Notes under the pieces: model-generated | Told to the model about the DNA's origin: nothing | The model's database searches: none | Seen by the model: the letters and a program-made list of their open reading frames with translations, nothing else | Shown here: one piece after another, positions 35,908-41,827 of the stretch | How the letters are laid out: each line of letters opens with the position of its first letter | How positions within the stretch are numbered: the stretch's first letter is position 1 | Translations under genes and position numbers: made by a program | Assembly: GCA_011523515.1 (NCBI GenBank) | Contig: WTGO01000066.1 | Coordinates: forward strand, 1 to 51,029 | Direction: 5' to 3' | Length of the DNA stretch: 51,029 nt | Source of the DNA: Chloroflexota bacterium | Lineage (GTDB): Bacteria; Chloroflexota; Anaerolineae; Aggregatilineales; Phototrophicaceae

Positions 35908-35935
35908 TGTCAAGTTGGTGAGTACTAACTTGACA
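35908..35935 (+). promoter_or_regulatory. 28-bp palindrome overlapping the -35 box (candidate operator)
   Basis: Arms TGTCAAGTT (35908-35916) and AACTTGACA (35927-35935) are perfect inverted repeats. Pairing continues inward through GGT/ACT with one G-U, leaving a 4-nt centre. The right arm contains the TTGACA of the aspartate kinase leader promoter, so a bound dimeric regulator would block RNA polymerase. Confidence 0.5.
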
Positions 35936-35958
35936 GCGGCGCGCCTAGCTGATAAGGT
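35930..35958 (+). promoter_or_regulatory. Promoter of the aspartate kinase leader
   Basis: Consensus TTGACA (35930-35935), 17-nt spacer, TAAGGT (35953-35958). The predicted start near 35965 lies only a few bases before the leader ATG at 35969. Confidence 0.7.
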
Positions 35959-35968
35959 ATCTCGCGAA

Positions 35969-36076
35969 ATGACGAGACAGCTTGTAGCAATGCCGAAGAG
36001 AACAACGACTACCCCTACGATGACGATGACTACGATGCGCATAGCGGCGCAACGTGGAGGTTGCCATTTGTTGTAG
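35969..36076 (+). CDS. Thr/Met-rich leader peptide of aspartate kinase
   Basis: 35-codon ORF (ATG 35969; an in-frame ATG at 35990 would give 28 codons) ending at TAG 36074-36076. Residues 12-23 read TTTTPTMTMTTM: eight Thr and three Met in twelve codons (36002-36037). This is the design of E. coli thrL, whose leader is rich in Thr and Ile, but with Met in place of Ile. It suggests sensing of charged tRNA-Thr and tRNA-Met, both products of the pathway that aspartate kinase opens. No strong Shine-Dalgarno is seen at either ATG, and from 35969 the mRNA would be almost leaderless. The peptide itself is probably without function. Confidence 0.85.
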   Translation: MTRQLVAMPKRTTTTPTMTMTTMRIAAQRGGCHLL

Positions 36077-36120
36077 GGGCGAATTAGCGAACAACAAACG
36101 GGCGTGTGGACAACCTCCAC
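36054..36120 (+). promoter_or_regulatory. Antiterminator arms of the aspartate kinase attenuator
   Basis: GTGGAGGTTG (36054-36063, inside the leader ORF) is the exact reverse complement of CAACCTCCAC (36111-36120), which makes up the loop and most of the 3' arm of the terminator. The two structures exclude each other. Between the arms a second hairpin, TTTGTTGT (36067-36074) / ACAACAAA (36091-36098), brings them together; it contains the leader stop codon, so a ribosome at the stop would open it. Confidence 0.8.
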
Positions 36121-36135
36121 ACGCCTTTTTTGTTT
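36101..36135 (+). terminator. Intrinsic terminator of the aspartate kinase attenuator
   Basis: Perfect ten-base-pair stem GGCGTGTGGA (36101-36110) / TCCACACGCC (36116-36125), loop CAACC, followed by TTTTTTGTTT. It lies 25 nt after the leader stop and 60 nt before the aspartate kinase ATG, so it would stop transcription before the structural gene. Confidence 0.92.
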
Positions 36136-36195
36136 CAGCGGTTGGCGGACCGGTCTGCAATTCAGCAAAAATGACCGACGGGAAAGGGTAGGGGC

Positions 36196-37641
36196 ATGGC
36201 GCGAAGAACGATGAAATTCGGCGGAACGTCAGTGGGCTCGGCGGAAGCCATAAAACAGGTTGTAGCGATCGTGCGCGACTTCCTGGCCGATGGCGACGAG
36301 CTGGCGGTGGTGGTCTCGGCGATGTCGGGCGTCACCGACCTGTTGCTGGAATCGGCGCAGGCCGCGGCCGCCGGCAACAAAGATGAGTTCATCGCCATCA
36401 ACGCGACTGTCCGCCAAAAGCATCAGGCCGTCATTGACTCGCTGATACCCTCAGGCGCGGCGCGCGCTGCCATTGAAGCGGAAGTCAACGAATTGCTTCA
36501 GCAGCACCTGGAGCTTTGCGAAGCGGTGCGCGTGCTGGGGGAAGCCACACCACGTATTTCCGATGCGCTGGTCTCGTTCGGCGAGCGGCTCAGCAGTCGC
36601 GTCATCACAGCGGTCATGGAAGCCGAGGGCCTCCCCGTCCAGCAAATGGACAGCAACCACTTGATCGTGACGGATAATCAGTTCCAGGATGCGGACCCGC
36701 TTTGGGACGAGACCGAGGCGCGCATCGCCAAGGGCCTGCGTTCGCGGCTGGGCGCCGGCGTCACGCCGATAATCACCGGCTTCTTCGGCGCGACGCCCGA
36801 CGGCACCATCACGACCCTGGGGCGCGGCGGCAGCGACTTCATCGCCGCGATAATCGCCGCCTATCTGGATAGCGATGAGTTGGTCGTCTGGACCGATGTC
36901 GATGGCGTTATGACCACCGACCCGCGCCTGGACGCCCGTGCGCGCGTGCTGCCCTATGTATCGTATCAAGAGATCGGCGAGCTGGCTTTTTATGGGGCCA
37001 AGGTGCTGCATCCCAAGACGGTGCAGCCCATCATCAATCGAGACATTCCGCTGCGCGTCCGCAATACCTTCAATCCGAGCCATATCGGCACGGTGGTTGG
37101 CGCCAAGACGCAGCCCAGCGAGACCGTCATCAAAGCCGTCACCGGCATCAGAGATGTCTCCATGCTGACCGTCAGCGGCCGGGGCATGTTAGGCGTGCCT
37201 GGCATTGCTGGCCGGACTTTTCTGGCATCGGCCAAGGCCGGCGCCAGCATTCTGATGATCTCGCAATCGTCATCTGAGCAGAGTTTTTGTTTCACCGTGG
37301 TCGACGCGCTGGCGCAGAATGTCAAGGCGGCGGTCGAGAGCGAGCTGCAGCGGGAGATTCAGCATAATAATATTGACAGCGTCGATGTGCTCAGCGACAT
37401 CGTCATCATCACGGTGGTTGGCTCCGGCATGCGGGGTACGCCGGGCGTGGCCGGGCGGGTATTTTCGCTCTTGGGCGAGAACCGGATAAACGTGCTGGCG
37501 ATCGCGCAAGGCTCGTCAGAATGCAGCATTTCCTTCATTATTGAGCAGCGCGATTTGGAGCGGGCTGTGGCGGAGTTGCACACCTTGGCCCTGGAAACAG
37601 TCGAGAAGGACAGCATCAACAGGATCGGCAGCCCGTATTAG
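36196..37641 (+). CDS. lysC: Aspartate kinase
   Basis: 481-aa cytoplasmic enzyme for the first step toward lysine, methionine and threonine (Asp + ATP to 4-aspartyl phosphate). The kinase domain has KFGGTSVGSAEA at the N-terminus, GFFGATPDGTITTLGRGGSDFIAA and WTDVDGVMTTDPR. Two C-terminal ACT domains follow (SMLTVSGRGMLGVPGIAGRTF and IITVVGSGMRGTPGVAGRVF). The length exceeds simple 400-aa homologues and resembles the kinase part of ThrA-type enzymes, without the dehydrogenase domain. AAAGGG lies 7 nt before the ATG. Transcription appears controlled by a promoter-overlapping palindrome and a Thr/Met attenuator; ACT domains imply end-product inhibition too. Confidence 0.97.
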   Translation: MARRTMKFGGTSVGSAEAIKQVVAIVRDFLADGDELAVVVSAMSGVTDLLLESAQAAAAGNKDEFIAINATVRQKHQAVIDSLIPSGAARAAIEAEVNELLQQHLELCEAVRVLGEATPRISDALVSFGERLSSRVITAVMEAEGLPVQQMDSNHLIVTDNQFQDADPLWDETEARIAKGLRSRLGAGVTPIITGFFGATPDGTITTLGRGGSDFIAAIIAAYLDSDELVVWTDVDGVMTTDPRLDARARVLPYVSYQEIGELAFYGAKVLHPKTVQPIINRDIPLRVRNTFNPSHIGTVVGAKTQPSETVIKAVTGIRDVSMLTVSGRGMLGVPGIAGRTFLASAKAGASILMISQSSSEQSFCFTVVDALAQNVKAAVESELQREIQHNNIDSVDVLSDIVIITVVGSGMRGTPGVAGRVFSLLGENRINVLAIAQGSSECSISFIIEQRDLERAVAELHTLALETVEKDSINRIGSPY

Positions 37642-37650
37642 GCGGGCGCC

Positions 37651-38538
37651 TCAGTCGGCGATTAAGGTCTGCAGTATCGCTTCCCAGTGCGAGAAGAGGA
37701 TCAAGTGGCCGGCTTGCGGGTCGCTATGCGCGTCCGCATTGGGGATCATGGCGGCCATGCGCTGGCTCACCACGGGCGAACAGAAGCGATCGGTCTCGCC
37801 CCACCAAACATCGACCGGCGCCTCTATCGCTTGCAAGCGGAATCCCCAGGCGCGCGTCAGCGATACAATCTCGTCGATCAGGAATTCGCTGCCGGCGCGG
37901 CGAATCTCATCCCACATTTCCCGCCGGCGGTTGAACAGGTCCAGATTGCTCAGCGCGTCTTGATCGGCCCGCGAGAAGGAACTGCCTAGCTCGCGAATAT
38001 ACTGATCTGAATTGCGCTGCGCATCGAACCAGAAAAAGCCGCGCATTAGCATGCGGAAGAAGGCTTCGTTGCCGCTCGCCAACTGAAACAGGCGTCCGTA
38101 GAAAGCGTGCAAGGCGCGGAATCCTTGTTCGTGATCGAGCGGCGGCAGGCAGCTGACCACCGCGCAGCGCCGTATGATCTGCGGGAATCGGTATGCGCAA
38201 GCCAGGGCGTAGGGTCCGCCGGCCGAGTAACCCAGCAGGGCGAATCGCTCCAGCTTCAGGGCTTTGCTCAGCAGCATGACATCGTCGACCACGTCCATAA
38301 TGCCGCGACCGGGCTTGCGCGTCGACATGCCGAAGCCGGGCCGGTCAACGCCGATCAGCCGTACGCCCAGACGCGCAAGAATCGAATCATCGGGGTGGCG
38401 CAGGCTGTGGTTGCCCCAAAGATCGTGGAAAAGGAATATCGGCTTTCCCTCTGGGTCGCCGTATTCGGCGAAGCCGAGACGCCGCCCGTCCGCTAGCTGC
38501 GCTTGCCGCGCTGTGGCTACCTGAGCCAATCTGGGCAT
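37651..38538 (-). CDS. Alpha/beta-fold hydrolase
   Basis: 295-aa hydrolase with HDLWGNHSLR (oxyanion region), the nucleophile elbow GYSAGGPYAL, and a C-terminal acid/His pair in WWGETDRFCSP and PQAGHLILF. An insertion of about 90 residues forms a cap domain (FYGRLFQLASGNEAFFRMLMRGFFWF). Substrate unknown. The ATG at 38538 (MPRLAQVATARQAQ) is preferred to one 13 codons upstream because a GGTGG-type site lies about 8 nt before it. It is convergent with aspartate kinase, with stops 10 nt apart. Confidence 0.88.
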   Translation of the reverse strand: MPRLAQVATARQAQLADGRRLGFAEYGDPEGKPIFLFHDLWGNHSLRHPDDSILARLGVRLIGVDRPGFGMSTRKPGRGIMDVVDDVMLLSKALKLERFALLGYSAGGPYALACAYRFPQIIRRCAVVSCLPPLDHEQGFRALHAFYGRLFQLASGNEAFFRMLMRGFFWFDAQRNSDQYIRELGSSFSRADQDALSNLDLFNRRREMWDEIRRAGSEFLIDEIVSLTRAWGFRLQAIEAPVDVWWGETDRFCSPVVSQRMAAMIPNADAHSDPQAGHLILFSHWEAILQTLIAD

Positions 38539-38612
38539 ATTCGATCCACCGCCTAAAATCCAGAGGCGAGCGTACAAGATTTCGCGTGCTGACGATAGTC
38601 CATATCGCTGGG

Positions 38613-39416
38613 CTAGCGCGGATAGACGGCCAGGATCGCGGGGACGGCGTCGAAGGAGGGTTGGAAGTAATCGGCGGCCGGCAGCGCCAACATGGTCGAG
38701 CCGCCGCCATCGAGATTGACCGCAGTGACGATCTCGAGGCCGGTGGTCGGCAGATAGGCGCTGAGGTCGTGAAGCGATAGACCCAGAAATGGCGCCACCA
38801 TGATCAAGATCTTGCCGCTTATGTCTTCGGCAATGATAGTGCGGCGATTGCGCTCGCCATTGGTAGGGCTGAAATAAGCTGGCTGTCCCCGATGCGCCAG
38901 CAGCGGGAAACCCTGTACGGCTTGTTGGACGGAACTATCGATAGCCGACGGTGGCGACAAGTGACTCACTACTGCCGGCCTGTCGTCGCGAACGTAGAAT
39001 GTTCCGCCGCGATCGCTATAGGCGGATCCATAACGGATGCCATCGCTGACGACGGCGCCCAGGACACGATGATTCTTGTCGAAGAAATTGGCGTTGATGA
39101 TGAGGCTCGCGTCGGGCTCGATCTTGCGCCAGTCGGCCAGGCTTTGCGGGTCGCCTGCGCGGTAAATTGCGCGGAAGCGGAAGCGCTGCGGATCAACGCG
39201 AACGACGACGATCTGCGCTAGCTCATCGCCATCGGGTATGAGCGTACGCCATTCCAGGCCGGCGGCCGCTGATTGCCAGGCGGATGACGCCGTGGGGGTA
39301 GGAGCTGGCGTCGGGGCGGATGAAGTTCGCAGGCTGCAGCCGGTCAGCAGCAGCAGCGACGCCAGTAGACACAAGCGAGGCCAAGCCAGCGCCAACGGAC
39401 AAAACGTTGTTGCCAT
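38613..39416 (-). CDS. Lipoprotein with phosphodiester glycosidase (NAGPA) domain
   Basis: 267-aa predicted lipoprotein. The signal peptide ends with the lipobox LLTGC (Cys about residue 27), processed by LspA. A Pro/Thr/Ser linker (APTPAPTPTASS) follows, then the NAGPA domain: PDASLIINANFFDKNHRVLG, YGSAYSDRGGTFYV and the signature VNLDGGGSTMLAL. Family members hydrolyse sugar phosphodiesters or act on envelope glycans. ATG 39416 gives a proper signal peptide; the longer reading from 39557 would mask it. The unit upstream (39417-39584) holds a palindrome and a G-rich tract. Confidence 0.9.
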   Translation of the reverse strand: MATTFCPLALAWPRLCLLASLLLLTGCSLRTSSAPTPAPTPTASSAWQSAAAGLEWRTLIPDGDELAQIVVVRVDPQRFRFRAIYRAGDPQSLADWRKIEPDASLIINANFFDKNHRVLGAVVSDGIRYGSAYSDRGGTFYVRDDRPAVVSHLSPPSAIDSSVQQAVQGFPLLAHRGQPAYFSPTNGERNRRTIIAEDISGKILIMVAPFLGLSLHDLSAYLPTTGLEIVTAVNLDGGGSTMLALPAADYFQPSFDAVPAILAVYPR

Positions 39417-39488
39417 GGGCAATGGGCCGGAACTGGGCTGAGTACGGCTAAGGCAAGCGTTTTGCTCGCCTGCCTGACTCGTCGGATG

Positions 39489-39525
39489 CCCGCCATAGAG
39501 ATGGCGGGAGGGGCCGGGGGTGGGG
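39489..39525. repeat. Intergenic palindrome followed by a G-quadruplex-type tract
   Basis: Perfect 8-bp palindrome CCCGCCAT (39489-39496) / ATGGCGGG (39501-39508) with loop AGAG. It runs into four G-tracts on the plus strand: GGG, GGGG, GGGGG and GGGG (39506-39525), separated by A, CC and T. It looks like a dispersed intergenic repeat between the aminotransferase and lipoprotein genes. Confidence 0.5.
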
Positions 39526-39584
39526 TAAGCCGCCGGCAGCCAGCGTTTCCTCGGCATGCGCTATGCTGCTGCGCTACCCCGCTG

Positions 39585-40763
39585 TCACGCCAGTTTGTCA
39601 GCGATCTTGCGGATGCGTTCGACAGCTTCTTTGAGCTTGCCAAAGTCCTCGGCGAACGAGAAGCGGATATGCGCGTCTTTGGTGACGCCGAAGGCGCTGC
39701 CGGGCACGCCGACCACCACCGCTTCATCCAGAATGATGTTGGCGACTTCTTCGCTAGTCTTGCCGGTCTTATTGACTTTGGGGAAGGCGTAAAAGGCGCC
39801 TTCAATGTCGGGGCTCGACATATTGGGAATGTCGTTAAAGGCCTGGACCATGAAGTTGCGGCGTTCTTCGTAAGATTGCCGCATCATCTCGACGCAGTCT
39901 TGCGGTCCGGTCAGCGCGGCGACGGCAGCATGCTGGGTAAAGGTGGCGGCTGATGTGGCCGTCTGCGAGTTAAATTTGCCGGCCACGGATACCAGCTCTG
40001 TCGGCCCGGCTATCCAGCCCAGCCGCCAGCCGGTCATGGCGTAGGCTTTTGACATGCCGTTGATGATGACGACGCGATCGGCGATCTCGGGAATCGAGGC
40101 CAACGATACCGCCGGGCGACCATCGAAGTTCAGCTTCTCGTAAATCTCGTCCGATATGATGTAGAGGTCATGCTCCAGCGCCAGGGTCGCCACCGCTTCG
40201 ATCTCGGCGGACGAGAGCATGTGGCCGGTCGGGTTGCAGGGCGAGTTGATAGTGATGGCTTTGGTGCGCGGCGTGATGAATTCGCGCAGGTGGTCCAGTT
40301 GCAGCCGATAATTGTCGGCGCCGGTGGTTTCGACGGAGACGGGTACGCCGCCAACCATAGTCGTGATCGACGGATAGCTGACCCAGTAGGGCGCGGGGAT
40401 CAAGACTTCGTCGCCGGGGTCGATCATGGCTTGCAGTACCAGAAAGAGCGCCAGTTTGCCGCCCGGCGTGACGATGATATCGCTCATGGGATCGAGGCGC
40501 ACGCCGTTATCTTGCTCCGTTTTCGCCGCGATGGCTTCGAGCAGCGGGCGGATGCCTTTGGACGGGGCGGCATAGCGGGTTTCGCCATCGCGCAGCGCTT
40601 TCATGGCGGCGTCAACGATATGCGGCGGCGTATCGAAGTCGGGTTCGCCGCCGGCCAGGCCGATCACCGAATGGCCTTCCGCCGCCAGTTGTTTCGCCTT
40701 GTCGTTCATCGCGATCGTCGGCGACTTGGCTATCTTTTTTGCCAGTTGAGTTGGGCTCGGCAT
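39585..40763 (-). CDS. Class I PLP aminotransferase (aspartate aminotransferase-like)
   Basis: 392-aa fold-type I aminotransferase of the Ib group that includes bacterial aspartate/prephenate aminotransferases. The PLP lysine is in NGMSKAYAMTGWRLGW, NSPCNPTGHM contains the Asn that contacts the cofactor, ISDEIYEKL carries the Asp and Tyr, and the C-terminal RFSFA holds the substrate-carboxylate Arg. It starts MPSPTQLAKKIAKSPT after a GAGGTTAA site. Likely interconverts aspartate and oxaloacetate, which would feed aspartate kinase, but other substrates are possible. Confidence 0.93.
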   Translation of the reverse strand: MPSPTQLAKKIAKSPTIAMNDKAKQLAAEGHSVIGLAGGEPDFDTPPHIVDAAMKALRDGETRYAAPSKGIRPLLEAIAAKTEQDNGVRLDPMSDIIVTPGGKLALFLVLQAMIDPGDEVLIPAPYWVSYPSITTMVGGVPVSVETTGADNYRLQLDHLREFITPRTKAITINSPCNPTGHMLSSAEIEAVATLALEHDLYIISDEIYEKLNFDGRPAVSLASIPEIADRVVIINGMSKAYAMTGWRLGWIAGPTELVSVAGKFNSQTATSAATFTQHAAVAALTGPQDCVEMMRQSYEERRNFMVQAFNDIPNMSSPDIEGAFYAFPKVNKTGKTSEEVANIILDEAVVVGVPGSAFGVTKDAHIRFSFAEDFGKLKEAVERIRKIADKLA

Positions 40764-41098
40764 TGCTTAACCTCTGCAGTGGTCGTAGTCGGTAGAAATC
40801 GCGTGAAGTGTAGCCGCTTTGAAGTTTCGATTAAAGGGTAGGTAGCGCTGCGGTCGGGAGCGGATTTAACCTGTCATGTTTCGCGTCGTCCGAATCCAAA
40901 GGGCTTCTGGCGCTACTCAGTAGAGCGGTATGGGCAATTTGCGGTTTGTAATCACCGAGTCATCCTTGGGCTGGTGTAAAATGGTTTTCGGTGCTGATGA
41001 CGGTTGCGAGACGGTGATTACCGGGACTATACGATGCGAATGCTGAGGGCCGTGAGGATAGGTTTCAGCTTGTCGTCCGCCGCGGCTGAGGCGCGTGC
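40764..41098. other. 335-nt intergenic region with a 10-bp inverted repeat, no gene
   Basis: Divergent region between the aminotransferase and the methyltransferase. For the aminotransferase, TTTAAT-N17-TACACT is a weak promoter candidate. On the plus side GTAATCACCG (40948-40957) and CGGTGATTAC (41012-41021) are perfect reverse complements spaced by 54 nt, a possible structured leader or operator. A TAAAAT box is at 40977-40982. A 22-codon ORF at 41034-41102 overlaps the methyltransferase start but has no supporting features. Confidence 0.4.
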
Positions 41099-41827
41099 AT
41101 GAGTCACTCTGATCTGGCGTCGCTGCGCGGGGAGCCGAGCTACGTGTGGCGGGCGGGGCAGGAGCGCCGCCTGCAAATGATGGCGCGTTGGGCGGAATTG
41201 CGCGCTGCGCGTGTCTTGGTTGCTGGCTGCGGCGTCGGCATGTACGCGCAGCAGATACGCCAGCGTTATACGTCACAGGTAGAAGCCTTCGATATTGAAT
41301 TCGACCGGGTGGGATCGGCACGCCATGGCATCCCCAACGCCCTGGTTTCGGCGGGCGAAGCGCTGCCATACGCCGCAAGCCAATTCGACGTGGTGCTGTC
41401 GCATGAAGTGATTGAACATGTCGCGGACGATCGGCGCTCGCTTGAGGAGATGCTGCGAGTCACTAGAATAGGCGGGCGGATTCTGCTCTTCTGTCCCAAC
41501 CGCTGGTATCCCTTTGAGACGCACGGCCACTATTGGCGCGGCGAGTATCACTTTGGCAACACACCACTCATCAACTATTTGCCTGCGTCCTGGCGCGACA
41601 AGCTGGCGCCGCACGTCCGCGCCTATACACGCGCTGGATTGAGGCGACTGCTGCGCGGGGAAGCGGCGGAGATCGTGCATCATTCGCGTATATACGGCGG
41701 CTACGACAACATCATCGCGCGGCTGGGCGCGCCGGCCGTGGCTTTTCGCAATCTGCTCTATCAGTTTGAAGGGACCCCGTTCGATACCTGGGCGCTGTCA
41801 CACTTCGTCGTGATCGAGAAGCGTTAA
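41099..41827 (+). CDS. Class I SAM-dependent methyltransferase
   Basis: 242-aa methyltransferase. Motif I is ARVLVAGCGVGMYAQQIR near residue 38, an acidic residue ends strand 2 (VEAFDIEFDRV), and QFDVVLSHEVIEHVADD is the Methyltransf_11/UbiE-like motif. RIGGRILLFCPNRWYPFETHGHYW follows. The acceptor is unknown; related proteins occur in glycan or lipid biosynthesis. GAGG lies 7 nt before the ATG. Its 3' end overlaps that of the convergent transglutaminase gene by 4 nt. Confidence 0.9.
   Translation: MSHSDLASLRGEPSYVWRAGQERRLQMMARWAELRAARVLVAGCGVGMYAQQIRQRYTSQVEAFDIEFDRVGSARHGIPNALVSAGEALPYAASQFDVVLSHEVIEHVADDRRSLEEMLRVTRIGGRILLFCPNRWYPFETHGHYWRGEYHFGNTPLINYLPASWRDKLAPHVRAYTRAGLRRLLRGEAAEIVHHSRIYGGYDNIIARLGAPAVAFRNLLYQFEGTPFDTWALSHFVVIEKR

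Noticed and set aside
35842..36195. Lysine riboswitch upstream of aspartate kinase
   Set aside because: The conserved L-box core was not found. The region is fully explained by a promoter, a leader ORF and alternating hairpins.
41034..41102. 22-codon ORF overlapping the methyltransferase start
   Set aside because: Low-complexity Ala/Arg content, no codon bias pointing to attenuation and no Shine-Dalgarno; chance overlap is likely.
40917..41378. 153-codon minus-strand ORF across the methyltransferase promoter
   Set aside because: Antisense to the methyltransferase, Pro/Arg-rich, with no motif.
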